A stretch of 64,000 bases of DNA from Rufibacter sp. XAAS-G3-1 (GTDB taxonomy: Bacteria; Bacteroidota; Bacteroidia; Cytophagales; Hymenobacteraceae), in contig NZ_JABFAM010000017.1 in NCBI RefSeq assembly GCF_013623775.1, forward strand, positions 1-64,000, in the 5' to 3' direction. This document shows positions 8,417 to 16,540 of the stretch, piece after piece. The notes below the pieces were generated by a model. That model did not search any database and was not told the origin of the DNA. It saw only the letters and a program-made list of their open reading frames with translations. The position numbers and the translations under genes are program-made. The first letter of the stretch is position 1. Each line of letters starts with the position of its first letter.

Positions 8417-8526
8417 AGAGCTTGTTTAAATTTGAGGTTTGCCAGCGAAAATGATCAGAGAAAAAGGCGAACGCAGGTCCTTTTTATGGTCGTTTGCAGC
8501 GCAAAGATGAAATTTAAACATGCTTT
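8417..8526. repeat. L162 long inverted repeat, short form
   Basis: A 110-nt internally deleted copy of a long hairpin element that also occurs at 22339-22500 and 27155-27316. The terminal arms are AGAGCTTGTTTAAATTT and AAATTTAAACATGCTTT. It keeps the conserved inner blocks GGCGAACGCAGGTCC and GGTCGTTTGCAGCGCAAAG but lacks the central GTAGC-AGC-GCTAC hairpin. Confidence 0.85.
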
Positions 8527-8532
8527 AAGCAT

Positions 8533-8576
8533 AAAGGCACGGGGCTATTGATTTGCATCAATAGCCCCGTGCCTTT
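8533..8576. terminator. Bidirectional terminator
   Basis: Perfect hairpin with arms AAAGGCACGGGGCTATTGAT and ATCAATAGCCCCGTGCCTTT around a TTGC loop, between the convergent STAS-like and PfkB genes. Confidence 0.85.
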
Positions 8577-8591
8577 ATATGGATAAGTCTT

Positions 8592-8627
8592 GTTTTAGGG
8601 CAGATTTCAGGAAAACAGCCTTAAAAT
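8592..8627. repeat. P36 element, copy 6
   Basis: A 36-bp copy, GTTTTAGGGC to CCTTAAAAT, ending four bases before the stop codon of the PfkB gene. Confidence 0.65.
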
Positions 8628-8630
8628 GGA

Positions 8631-9554
8631 TTATCCGCGCTGCGGTTGAAAATTCACCAGTTTCACAAACTCCAGAACACGGCTCACTACCTCATCAGGC
8701 TGCAAATCTACCAGGCGCTCCGTCCCAAACTGCTCTACGCAGAATGACGCCATGGCTGATCCGTGGATCACGGCGCGTTTCATGTTCTCAAAGCTGATGT
8801 CATCCGTAGAAGCCAAATACCCAATAAAGCCACCGGCAAACGTGTCACCGGCCCCGGTTGGGTCAAATACTTCTTCTAGCGGTAAAGCAGGCGCAAAGAA
8901 CACTTCTTCTCCGTGGAACAACAACGCCCCGTGCTCGCCTTTTTTGATGATGAGGTATTTGGGGCCCATGCCCATGATCTTTTTGGCGGCTTTTACCAAA
9001 GAGTATTCACCGCTTAACTGGCGGGCTTCCTCGTCATTGATGCTGAGTACGTCTACCATGCCAATGGTCTGGATTAGTTCCTCCAGCGCAATGTCCATCC
9101 AGAAGTTCATGGTGTCCATCACAATCAGCTTGGGCCGCTGGTGCAGGCGCTCAATTACCTGACGCTGCACCTGCGGGGCCAGGTTGCCCAGCATGAGGTA
9201 TTGGCAGTTTTGGTAGCTTTCTGGGATAATCGGGTCAAAATCGCCCAGCACGTTCAGTTCCGTTACCAGCGTCTCGCGGCTGTTCATGTCATTGAAGTAC
9301 CGGCCCGACCAGAAGAAGGACTTCTCATTTTCCTTGATTTGCAAGCCCTCTACGTTGATGCCTTTGCTCTCCAGCATGGCAATGTCTGACTTCAGGAAAT
9401 CGCCACCCACCACAGACACCAGGTTCACCGGCTGCACAAAGTTGGCCGCCGACAAGGATATGAAGGTTCCGGCGCCGCCGATGATTTTTTCCCGTTTCCC
9501 GAACGGCGTTTCCAGCGCATCAAACGCCACCGACCCAATTACTAATAGACTCAT
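8631..9554 (-). CDS. PfkB family carbohydrate/nucleoside kinase
   Basis: A 307-residue ribokinase-superfamily enzyme that phosphorylates a sugar or nucleoside with ATP. GGAGTFISLSAANF near residues 27-39 matches the N-terminal glycine motif, and DPTGAGDTFAGG at 231-242 is the catalytic-base and anion-hole motif. I placed the start at 9554 (MSLLVIGSVAFDALETPFG); the 17 codons upstream are non-family sequence made from intergenic repeats. Bacteroidota have a conserved PfkB-family kinase of this type; the substrate cannot be told from sequence. A TACATTTG -7 box lies about 90 bases upstream. Confidence 0.88.
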   Translation of the reverse strand: MSLLVIGSVAFDALETPFGKREKIIGGAGTFISLSAANFVQPVNLVSVVGGDFLKSDIAMLESKGINVEGLQIKENEKSFFWSGRYFNDMNSRETLVTELNVLGDFDPIIPESYQNCQYLMLGNLAPQVQRQVIERLHQRPKLIVMDTMNFWMDIALEELIQTIGMVDVLSINDEEARQLSGEYSLVKAAKKIMGMGPKYLIIKKGEHGALLFHGEEVFFAPALPLEEVFDPTGAGDTFAGGFIGYLASTDDISFENMKRAVIHGSAMASFCVEQFGTERLVDLQPDEVVSRVLEFVKLVNFQPQRG

Positions 9555-9642
9555 GTGTTTTTCTTTATGCGTTACCCGTATCAAGTAGCAGGTATCACGT
9601 AGCAAGATAATTTTTGTTAGCTCTTTTGGAGTTATGCTCCGG

Positions 9643-9650
9643 CAAATGTA
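9643..9650 (-). promoter_or_regulatory. Probable -7 box of the PfkB gene
   Basis: TACATTTG on the minus strand matches TAnnTTTG. No clear TTG is seen at the right distance upstream. Confidence 0.4.
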
Positions 9651-9732
9651 TCAATTCTACGGAAGTACCTCTTCTCAGGACATTGGTCTTGCTACATGAT
9701 ACGCACTACCTGGTACTCCAAAGCCCGAAAAC

Positions 9733-9763
9733 AAAAAAGCCCCTGATTTCTCAGGAGCTTTTT
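9733..9763 (-). terminator. Terminator of tRNA-His
   Basis: A-run, stem GC-CCCTGA with TCAGG-AGC, then a T-run, starting right at the 3' end of the tRNA. Confidence 0.75.
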
Positions 9764-9764
9764 G

Positions 9765-9839
9765 GGTGATCGATGGGGTTCGAACCCACGACTTCCAGAA
9801 TCACAATCTGGTGCTCTAACCAGCTGAACTACGACCACC
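9765..9839 (-). tRNA. tRNA-His (GTG anticodon)
   Basis: The minus strand folds as a complete cloverleaf. The acceptor arms are GTGGTCG and CGATCAC with discriminator C. The anticodon arm CCAGA-TTGTGAT-TCTGG gives anticodon GTG, and the T arm includes GGTTCGAACCC. The base before the acceptor stem is G, giving the G(-1) typical of tRNA-His when paired with the discriminator C. CCA is not encoded. It stands alone with its own terminator. Confidence 0.96.
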
Positions 9840-9918
9840 GTGTAATTTGAGACAAAAGTAGCAGGGATTATGATTGAACGCAAGTATTAGCCTGCATTTT
9901 TCTATAAAATTTTCTGCT

Positions 9919-11256
9919 TTACCGGCTAAACAGCACGCGCTCACCCCGTTTACTTTCATCAAATTTCCCGTGCTGGTACGCCAAATGCCCAGACACAATA
10001 GTATGCGTCACCACGCCCGGCAAGGTCTGCCCTTCCAGCGGCGACCAACCGCATTTGTAGTGGATGTTGTCTTTGGCTACCGTTTGGTTCTGGTTCAAGT
10101 CTACCAGCATTAAATCGGCCCAGTAGCCTTCCCTGATGAACCCGCGCTTTTCTACCTGGAAACAGATGGCCGGTGCGTGGCACATTTTCTCTACCACCCG
10201 CTCCAGGGAAATCTTGCCTTGTTGATAGAACGCCAGCATCACTTGTAACGAGTGCTGCACCAGCGGCAAGCCAGACGGTGCTCCTTTGTATGTACCCGCC
10301 TGCTTTTCTTCCCAGGTATGCGGTGCGTGATCCGTCGCGATGATGTCCAGTCTATTATCCAGCAACCCCTGGAACAGCGCCTCTTTGTGCCGTGCCGCTT
10401 TAATAGCCGGATTGCATTTGATTTGGGCGCCCAGCGTCTCATACTGCGCGGCGTCAAACCAAAGATGATGCACACAGACTTCGGCGGTGATGCGTTTCTG
10501 CGCCAGCGGCACATCATTCGTGAACAAGGCTAATTCCTCGGCGGTGCTGATGTGCAGGATGTGCAGGCGCGTGTTGTGCTTTTTGGCCAGTTCTACCGCC
10601 ATGCTGGAGGATGTATAACAAGCCTCTACGCTCCTGATTTCGGGGTGGGCACGCATGGGAATATTCTCACCGTACTGTTCCGTAACCCGCTGCATGTTGG
10701 CTCTAATGGTGGCCTCGTCTTCGCAGTGCGTGGCAATGAGCATGGGACTCTGTTTGTAAATGGCTTCCAGCGTTTCGGGATTGTCTACCAGCATATTGCC
10801 TGTGCTGGAGCCCATGAACAGTTTAATGCCGCACACGCTGCGGGTATCGGTCTTCAGAATTTCCTCCAGGTTGTCATTGGTACCGCCCATGAAGAACGAG
10901 TAATTGGCCAGGGATTTCTGCGCCGCGGTGTCATACTTCTGCTGAAGCAATTGCTGGGTGGTAGCGTTGGGCACGGTGTTGGGCATTTCCATGAATGTAG
11001 TCACACCGCCGGCCACGGCCGCTCTGGGCTCGCTGTACAAATCGCCTTTGTGGGTAAGGCCGGGATCCCGGAAGTGGACTTGGTCGTCAATGATGCCGGG
11101 CAGCAGGTACTGGCTTTTGGCATCAATAACTGTATCGGCAAGGGCGTTGAGGTTCTGCCCGATGGTGTGGAGGTAGCCGTCTTTCACCAGTACATCGGCG
11201 GTTTGGATCTGGCCTTCGTTTACCAGTTGCGCGTTCTTGATCAGGATGCTGTTCAT
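9919..11256 (-). CDS. pyrC: Dihydroorotase
   Basis: This 445-residue amidohydrolase interconverts carbamoyl-aspartate and dihydroorotate in pyrimidine synthesis. Metal and active-site motifs seen are DDQVHFRDPGLTHKGD (residues 57-72), ATHCEDE, LHILHIST and ATDHAPHTWEEK near the C terminus. The first motif has Gln where most dihydroorotases have the first His of HxH; I recall the same DDQVHFR variant in other Bacteroidota enzymes. I chose ATG at 11256 (MNSILIKNAQLVNEG) over the extended start at 11286, whose extra residues are not family sequence. A two-gene AT-rich island lies immediately upstream on the same strand. Confidence 0.93.
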   Translation of the reverse strand: MNSILIKNAQLVNEGQIQTADVLVKDGYLHTIGQNLNALADTVIDAKSQYLLPGIIDDQVHFRDPGLTHKGDLYSEPRAAVAGGVTTFMEMPNTVPNATTQQLLQQKYDTAAQKSLANYSFFMGGTNDNLEEILKTDTRSVCGIKLFMGSSTGNMLVDNPETLEAIYKQSPMLIATHCEDEATIRANMQRVTEQYGENIPMRAHPEIRSVEACYTSSSMAVELAKKHNTRLHILHISTAEELALFTNDVPLAQKRITAEVCVHHLWFDAAQYETLGAQIKCNPAIKAARHKEALFQGLLDNRLDIIATDHAPHTWEEKQAGTYKGAPSGLPLVQHSLQVMLAFYQQGKISLERVVEKMCHAPAICFQVEKRGFIREGYWADLMLVDLNQNQTVAKDNIHYKCGWSPLEGQTLPGVVTHTIVSGHLAYQHGKFDESKRGERVLFSR

Positions 11257-11303
11257 GGTGCTAAGATAAACAGAACTATTTATCATCTTATTTCATGACC
11301 AGA

Positions 11304-12302
11304 CTAATAACCACCCATTGTTCGCATATCATCTATATCACCACCAAAATCATCCCAATCTCCATACTGACCATCTGTTAGTGCATCGAATGCATCTCTA
11401 TCCGAAGTATCTTCTTCTCTATAATTACGCGAATCCCATTCATCCCCGCACCTACTAAGTTTACCCAAGTCATCAGGTTTTATATTAGGGTACAACTTTT
11501 CAAGCTCTTTAGACTCTAATTTTTGCAATGGCAATTTTAATATTTCATCAGGATTAATTGCTTCTGAAATATTAAAATATTCCGCATCTTCAAAATGATT
11601 TAAAGAGAATTTACAATCAAATTTCTGGTTAAATTCAACTAGAATATCTTCGTCAACATCTTCTGATGTAGCATGACTTATGTAAACAGTAAAGTTCTTC
11701 TTGGAATAAAGTTCTTGACCTACTTTTACTAAAAAGTGCTTCAATAAAGCATCTGCGTTAAGGCCTAGTATTAAACAAACATTGGTTAATTTAGAGACAT
11801 ATCTTCCAGGTTTAAGCTCATCATCTTCTAAATATATTGGCGACTTTAAACAATGCTTTAGTGATAGAAGATTTAATGCATAAGTTAACTCTTTAATATA
11901 AGGTAAATAAACACTTAAAACAATCAAAGAGTCGCTATAATATTCATCTAAACCTTTTTCCTCTAAGATTTTAGATGTAAATTTTAGTATTTTCAGCTTT
12001 GTACCATTCTCTTTACAATCTACCGCTACATTTCGATAATAAAGGCCATCAACTCTATTAGGTTTTTGGCCTTCCCAATAAGCTTCTTCACTTGTTTCAG
12101 TTATGACTACACTCCCCTTAAATGTTTTACCAACATAAAAGCTAGTTTGAGTCGCCTTAACGGGAAATCCGCAAGACTCAGGCTCATACTTATAACCTCT
12201 TGCTTCAGAAACAGTTTTTTCCAACTCATCTTCTAGATTGGAAACAGTGACAATATGCCACTCTGGATTCCTAGAAGGCTTAATATCTGTAACAATAACC
12301 AT
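11304..12302 (-). CDS. Unknown 332-residue protein in an AT-rich island
   Basis: I do not recognise a family. The gene is strikingly AT-rich and uses AT-ending codons, unlike every neighbour, which points to recent acquisition. The start at 12302 (MVIVTDIKPSRNPEWH) follows the small upstream gene by two bases; the longer frame to 12440 overlaps that gene and is unlikely. The N-terminal half is mixed alpha/beta, followed by a helical middle (SLIVLSVYLPYIKELTYALN). The C-terminal 50 residues are strongly acidic and end in DDFGGDIDDMRTMGGY. There is no signal peptide or clear enzyme motif. Coupling to a toxin/antitoxin-like small gene suggests an accessory or defence role, but this is only inference. 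Confidence 0.7.
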   Translation of the reverse strand: MVIVTDIKPSRNPEWHIVTVSNLEDELEKTVSEARGYKYEPESCGFPVKATQTSFYVGKTFKGSVVITETSEEAYWEGQKPNRVDGLYYRNVAVDCKENGTKLKILKFTSKILEEKGLDEYYSDSLIVLSVYLPYIKELTYALNLLSLKHCLKSPIYLEDDELKPGRYVSKLTNVCLILGLNADALLKHFLVKVGQELYSKKNFTVYISHATSEDVDEDILVEFNQKFDCKFSLNHFEDAEYFNISEAINPDEILKLPLQKLESKELEKLYPNIKPDDLGKLSRCGDEWDSRNYREEDTSDRDAFDALTDGQYGDWDDFGGDIDDMRTMGGY

Positions 12303-12304
12303 TT

Positions 12305-12487
12305 TTAAACTTTTAATCTTAATGTGGTAACGCGACAAACTCGCTGAAGTCGGGGCTGAACATCTTTTCTGAATTGAATGTATTGCTGCCTTAGTACTTC
12401 CAAGGCCGCAAGTCGCTCTTGGGGAGTTTTCTGTTTCCAATACTGGAAATCTGACTCCTGCTCCCGAAGCTTTCCTACTTTAACCAC
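12305..12487 (-). CDS. Small TA-like protein; start codon disrupted or non-ATG
   Basis: The frame encodes TEKVVKVGKLREQESDFQYW, then KQKTPQERLAALEVLRQQYI and QPRLQRVCRVTTLRLKV. This resembles a family of roughly 60-75-residue proteins in Bacteroidota and cyanobacteria that usually precede a nucleotidyltransferase gene in toxin-antitoxin-like pairs. There is no in-frame ATG where the family should start. GTG at 12487 is the nearest alternative start and would drop the first few family residues. An ATG at 12506, just after a -7-like TATCTTTA, is one base out of frame and stops after eight codons. The gene may start at a non-ATG codon, or may carry a one-base frameshift. It abuts the 332-residue gene. 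Confidence 0.5.
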   Translation of the reverse strand: MVKVGKLREQESDFQYWKQKTPQERLAALEVLRQQYIQFRKDVQPRLQRVCRVTTLRLKV

Positions 12488-12569
12488 TTTTTCCGTACGG
12501 CGGCATTTTATTGCATTTAAAGATACGGGGTAATTACTGAAAAGATGAAAAGGTACTTGAACACCTTCT

Positions 12570-12605
12570 GTTTTCTGCCTCTTTTCCCAAAAACGGCCCA
12601 ATAAC
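12570..12605. repeat. P36 element, copy 7
   Basis: A 36-bp copy, GTTTTCTGCC to CCCAATAAC, between the AT-rich island and the helicase gene. Its right edge is 40 bases before the helicase -7 box. Confidence 0.6.
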
Positions 12606-12645
12606 GTATTATGAGAGTGAACGGTAGACACAAGTCTCAATTCCG

Positions 12646-12653
12646 TACCTTTG
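12646..12653 (+). promoter_or_regulatory. -7 box of the helicase gene, near-leaderless
   Basis: TACCTTTG is an exact TAnnTTTG match and ends only five bases before the ATG at 12659. Transcription would begin at or next to the start codon. No convincing TTG is seen at -33. Confidence 0.55.
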
Positions 12654-12658
12654 CACCA

Positions 12659-14098
12659 ATGATAGAAGAAGAAAACGAAAATCTTGCCCCGGAGCAGGAC
12701 GAGAACATAGCCCCAGAGGCAACCGAAGAAACCCCTACAGAGGAAGAGCCGCAACCCAGCTTTGGGGATTTCAAGCTGAACAAGCAGTTATTGAACGCCA
12801 TTGCCGAACTGGGTTTCCAGAAGCCTACGCCAGTACAACTCCAGACCATTCCCTTGGCCATGGCCGGGCATGACGTGATGGGCATCGCGCAGACGGGTAC
12901 GGGCAAAACGGCCGCCTACGTGTTGCCGTTGCTCATGAAGGTGAAGTACGCCCAAGGCAAACACCCGCGGGCGCTTATCTTAGCCCCAACCCGCGAGTTG
13001 GTGATGCAGATTGAAGAAAACATTCAGAAGTTCAGCGCTTACTTAGATTTGCGCACGGTAGGCATTTACGGCGGCGTGGGCCCAAAAACCCAGATTGAGC
13101 GCATTCAGGCGGGTATTGACATTCTGGTGGCCACGCCCGGCCGACTCATGGACATTTACCGCAAAGGCGAACTGCACCTGAAAGAGCTAAAGACGTTGGT
13201 GCTGGACGAGGCCGACAAGATGATGGACATGGGCTTCATGCCCCAGATTAGGCAGATTTTGGAAATTATCCCCCGGAAACGGCAGAACCTGCTGTTTTCG
13301 GCCACCATGCACGAGCGGGTGCACATGCTTTCTGAAGAATTCTTGGAGTTCCCCATGGTGGTGGAAGTCACGCCGCAAGCCACGCCCGTGGAAACCGTTA
13401 GCCAGAAGCTGTTCCAGGTACCTAACCTCCGCACCAAGATCGCCCTTCTGGATTACCTGTTTAAAGACCGGGAGACGTTCAACCGCGTCATGATCTTCAC
13501 CCGCTCCAAAACCAACGCCGACAACGTGAGTTCTTTCCTGGATCGCAAAGGCGAAGGCGGCGTGCGCGTGGTGCACGGCAACAAAGGCCAGAACACCCGC
13601 ACCAACGCAGTGGAAGCCTTCAGAGCGGGCGAAGTACGGTATTTAGTGGCTACTGATGTGGCAGCCCGCGGCATTGACATCCAGGACGTGAGCCACGTAA
13701 TCAATTTCGACGTGCCTATTATCTATGAGGACTATGTGCACCGCATAGGCCGCACAGGCCGGGCCGAACAGAAAGGCGCCTCCATTATTTTCGCCAACGA
13801 GGCCGAGATGCACCACATTGAGCGCATTGAGAAGCTGATTAAAATGAAGATTCCGGAGGCTCCTTTGCCCGAGGAAGTGAAGGTGTACGAAACTCCGTTT
13901 GAAGAACAGCAGCTCATCAATAGAGACCTGGACAACTACAAACGCCAGCAAGACCCTGATTTCAAAGGAGCCTTCCACGAGAAGAAAGCGAAGCCTCAGT
14001 ACGAGAACAAAGGCAAAGGCGAGAAAGTGAGAGACTTGAAGAAAGCCGGTTGGAAGAAAACCAAAGCCGGTGGCGGCAGCAAGCGCAAGAGCCGGTAG
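12659..14098 (+). CDS. DEAD-box ATP-dependent RNA helicase, RhlE-like
   Basis: A 479-residue RNA helicase. In order it has an acidic leader (residues 1-35), a Q motif (GFQKPTPVQLQTIP), Walker A AQTGTGKT, PTREL, DEAD in VLDEADKMMDMGF, SAT, ARGIDIQDV and HRIGRTGR. A lysine-rich tail (KKAGWKKTKAGGGSKRKSR) follows and probably binds RNA. I moved the start to the ATG at 12659, because the upstream 16 codons overlap the promoter. The role is likely ribosome assembly or RNA decay, as for RhlE and DeaD relatives; the subgroup assignment is not certain. A strong terminator follows at 14173-14216. Confidence 0.93.
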   Translation: MIEEENENLAPEQDENIAPEATEETPTEEEPQPSFGDFKLNKQLLNAIAELGFQKPTPVQLQTIPLAMAGHDVMGIAQTGTGKTAAYVLPLLMKVKYAQGKHPRALILAPTRELVMQIEENIQKFSAYLDLRTVGIYGGVGPKTQIERIQAGIDILVATPGRLMDIYRKGELHLKELKTLVLDEADKMMDMGFMPQIRQILEIIPRKRQNLLFSATMHERVHMLSEEFLEFPMVVEVTPQATPVETVSQKLFQVPNLRTKIALLDYLFKDRETFNRVMIFTRSKTNADNVSSFLDRKGEGGVRVVHGNKGQNTRTNAVEAFRAGEVRYLVATDVAARGIDIQDVSHVINFDVPIIYEDYVHRIGRTGRAEQKGASIIFANEAEMHHIERIEKLIKMKIPEAPLPEEVKVYETPFEEQQLINRDLDNYKRQQDPDFKGAFHEKKAKPQYENKGKGEKVRDLKKAGWKKTKAGGGSKRKSR

Positions 14099-14141
14099 GC
14101 TTAGTGATTAGTTTTTAGTTGTCAGTGATTAGTTGGCGGGC

Positions 14142-14177
14142 CTTTTAGCCTTACTTTTCTAAAAACACCCTTAAAAC
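14142..14177. repeat. P36 element, copy 8
   Basis: A 36-bp copy, CTTTTAGCCT to CCTTAAAAC, whose last bases form the start of the helicase terminator stem. Confidence 0.6.
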
Positions 14178-14216
14178 AGAAGAGCCGCTTAGTTTTCTAA
14201 GCGGCTCTTCTGTTTT
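14173..14216. terminator. Bidirectional terminator
   Basis: Arms AAAACAGAAGAGCCGCTTAG and CTAAGCGGCTCTTCTGTTTT around a TTTT loop, between the convergent helicase and membrane-protein genes. Confidence 0.9.
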
Positions 14217-14231
14217 ATAAACAATCAACAA

Positions 14232-14690
14232 TTATCTAAGAAACTGCAGAAAAGGCACGTGACTTAATTTGAAGAGGGTAAGCGTTACCGCGAACCCCCA
14301 GAAAACGGCGCTCCAAAGCATGTGCAGCACAATTCGGCTTTTAGATACGCCCAGGACAATGGCCAGAACGGTACCAACAATGGGCGTAAACAGAATAGGA
14401 GTCAGGAAAGCGATGCCAGACATGCCAAAACGTTTCCAGACAGACACAATGCGGCGGTTCTTCTTGCTGAACATAGGTTTGTTTTTGGCCCGTTGCCGCT
14501 CTACATACCGGTCATGCACCGCAGAGCCAATCAAGGAGAAAAGCAGCACGCTGGTCATCATACCCGCAATGGTGAGGCCTACGGTTGCCCAGAAAGACAA
14601 GCCCATGGTTAAACCGGCCAAAGGCCCGCCAAAGAACTTGACCGCACTCAGCAAATAGACAGAAATATATTTCAGAACTGCCGCAATCAT
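14232..14690 (-). CDS. Small multi-pass membrane protein
   Basis: A 152-residue protein with about four membrane helices (roughly residues 2-25, 28-58, 88-116 and 120-142). A basic cytosolic loop rich in Arg and Lys (DRYVERQRAKNKPMFSKKN) separates the pairs. The glycine-rich helix FFGGPLAGLTMGLSF and the later GMSGIAFLTPILFTPIVG segment resemble the small multidrug-export/YghB-like membrane proteins, but the match is weak. The substrate is unknown. Confidence 0.65.
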   Translation of the reverse strand: MIAAVLKYISVYLLSAVKFFGGPLAGLTMGLSFWATVGLTIAGMMTSVLLFSLIGSAVHDRYVERQRAKNKPMFSKKNRRIVSVWKRFGMSGIAFLTPILFTPIVGTVLAIVLGVSKSRIVLHMLWSAVFWGFAVTLTLFKLSHVPFLQFLR

Positions 14691-14838
14691 ACAGCCGTCA
14701 CCTCAAAAATTTTATCCAACAACATACCTAAACTCATGTACAAGTCCTTTATACCAAACATCTTAAAGACCTCAGCCTGCAAAGATACCTAATAATAACG
14801 CACCTTACCTATAGGCTACTAGGCCAAAAGAAAGTATC

Positions 14839-15504
14839 TTATTGTACTTTCTCATTCTTTTCCCCAAAGGCCAAATCTCCGGCATCGCCCAAGCCCGGCA
14901 CAATGTAAGACTGCTCGTTCAAGTGCTCATCCAGCGCGCCCAACCAAAGCTCGGCCTCAGGAATCTGCTCCTGCAGGTGGGCTACTCCTTCGGGGCTGGC
15001 AATAATGGCCGCAATGATAATCCGTTTGGGGGTTCCAAACCGAAGCATGTCTTTATAGGTGAGCACCAATGATTTTCCGGTGGCCAGCATGGGGTCTACC
15101 AGAACCAGGATCTTATCTTCCAGGTGCGGTGTGGCCATATAGTCTAAATGGACAGACAGTTTACGCGCCCCTTCTACCCTATAAGCGCCTACAAAAGCAC
15201 TGGTAGAATGGTCAAAATAATTGAGAAAGCCCTGGTGGAACGGCAAACCCGCCCGTAGCACGGTAGCCAAGATGGGGAACTCCTGCAACAACGTTTGCTG
15301 CGTCTGCGCCAAAGGGGTTTGAATGGTCTGCTCAGCGTAAGGTAGCGTTTCTGAGATTTTGTAGGCCATTACCTCGCCCAGACGCTCCAGATTCCGCCGG
15401 AACCGCAAACTGTCTTTCTGCACCGTCACGTCACGTAACTCAGAAATGAAATGATTGGCTAACGAAGGTGTTTGGCTAAGAATGTGAAGACGGTTGGCGG
15501 CCAT
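14839..15504 (-). CDS. upp: Uracil phosphoribosyltransferase
   Basis: A 221-residue salvage enzyme converting uracil plus PRPP to UMP. The PRPP-binding loop is visible as LVDPMLATGKSLV near residues 136-148. The uracil-binding C-terminal segment is YIVPGLGDAGDLAFG near residues 201-215, and LATVLRAGLPFHQGF holds the conserved Arg-Ala-Gly region. Length and N terminus are typical. Its 5' end overlaps the 3' end of the upstream GNAT/FemAB-like gene by 46 bases in a different frame, so the two are likely co-transcribed. Confidence 0.96.
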   Translation of the reverse strand: MAANRLHILSQTPSLANHFISELRDVTVQKDSLRFRRNLERLGEVMAYKISETLPYAEQTIQTPLAQTQQTLLQEFPILATVLRAGLPFHQGFLNYFDHSTSAFVGAYRVEGARKLSVHLDYMATPHLEDKILVLVDPMLATGKSLVLTYKDMLRFGTPKRIIIAAIIASPEGVAHLQEQIPEAELWLGALDEHLNEQSYIVPGLGDAGDLAFGEKNEKVQ

Positions 15505-16421
15505 TGCAGGGTGGTGGGTTTAGGTTTACTGCTTAAAGATACGTACATGACCGGCTGCGCACCAAAACCGGCGTAAAAATTCGCCACGCCGGGCACTTCA
15601 CTGCCTTCAAAGTCAAACGTTTTGCCAGAACCGCCCTCCTGCTGCATGAGCTGGTCTAACAAAAAAGCCATGGCGTTGCGCGTTCTCCCTTCCGCCGCGC
15701 TGGCCCCAAACAAAAAAGTAATTCTGTGCGCAGTGCGGAGAATGAACGCCGCCGCGAGCAACTTATTTTGATTTCTCACCTCCCACACTTCCCCCACTCC
15801 TTCCTTTTGGGCCTGCCTATAAAGCTTCTCTAATTTCTGGTAATGCCGAGGTCGCAAATAGGGCAGTTCTTTCCCTTTGGTACTTTGGAACAACCCCAAA
15901 AGCGGACTGATGGTGGTGGCAGACACTAAAACAAGTTGCGTCGTTTCAGCCTTTTTTAGATTTCTGCGGTGGTTGGTGGTGTAGTGTTGCCGTAGCACCG
16001 CGTACTCAGCAGCCAAAGACAATTCGTAATTCGGCCGTAGCCGAAAAACCCAGGGCTCCGGCAATTCCAAGGAAGCACCTTTGGGTAAAGCCATCTGGTA
16101 CTGCACCTGCGTGTAAAGCTCCGGTAAGAAAGCGAGGTACTCCTCTACTGCTTTATGCCGACTGGCTGGCGTGGTCACCAGCCCCAGTTGCTGCGTGAAC
16201 AAAGGCTGGTACACTTTTTTACTTCCCAGCAATTTCTTCACCGGCAACGGAAATAAGGAAACGTATTCGTCGTCCTGCACTTCTACCAACGCTTCCCATT
16301 GCCCGCCGCAGACCACATCCAGATACCAGGCTTGCAGGTAGACCAAAGGCTCCGGCGCGCTCAGCAGGCAAGCCGCCCAACGGGCGAAGTTGATTTCATG
16401 GTGTCGCAATACCTGTATCAT
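15459..16421 (-). CDS. GNAT/FemAB-like acyltransferase-fold protein
   Basis: A 320-residue soluble protein resembling the uncharacterised GNAT-fold proteins of Cytophagales. It has a N-terminal half with YLQAWYLDVVCGGQWEALV and a second half containing TTNHRRNLKKAE, followed by the GNAT-like strand NKLLAAAFILRTAHRITFLF and helix RTRNAMAFLLDQLMQQ. The fold resembles FemAB-type peptidyl or aminoacyl transferases. Neither substrate nor pathway is evident. The gene runs 46 bases into upp. Confidence 0.7.
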   Translation of the reverse strand: MIQVLRHHEINFARWAACLLSAPEPLVYLQAWYLDVVCGGQWEALVEVQDDEYVSLFPLPVKKLLGSKKVYQPLFTQQLGLVTTPASRHKAVEEYLAFLPELYTQVQYQMALPKGASLELPEPWVFRLRPNYELSLAAEYAVLRQHYTTNHRRNLKKAETTQLVLVSATTISPLLGLFQSTKGKELPYLRPRHYQKLEKLYRQAQKEGVGEVWEVRNQNKLLAAAFILRTAHRITFLFGASAAEGRTRNAMAFLLDQLMQQEGGSGKTFDFEGSEVPGVANFYAGFGAQPVMYVSLSSKPKPTTLQWPPTVFTFLAKHLR

Positions 16422-16540
16422 GGTCTTGGCAAGATACAGTTTTCCGAATTCTGTCTTGATGGCTACTTCCCGGTCGTCTCCCTTTGAAGCTCATCTTGTA
16501 GGGAAAAAAGGAAGTCCTTTCCTTGGCTTGTCCCTTGCTG

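Noticed and set aside
9690-9883. Minus-strand 63-codon frame across the tRNA-His
   Set aside because: It is the tRNA and its terminator read as protein.
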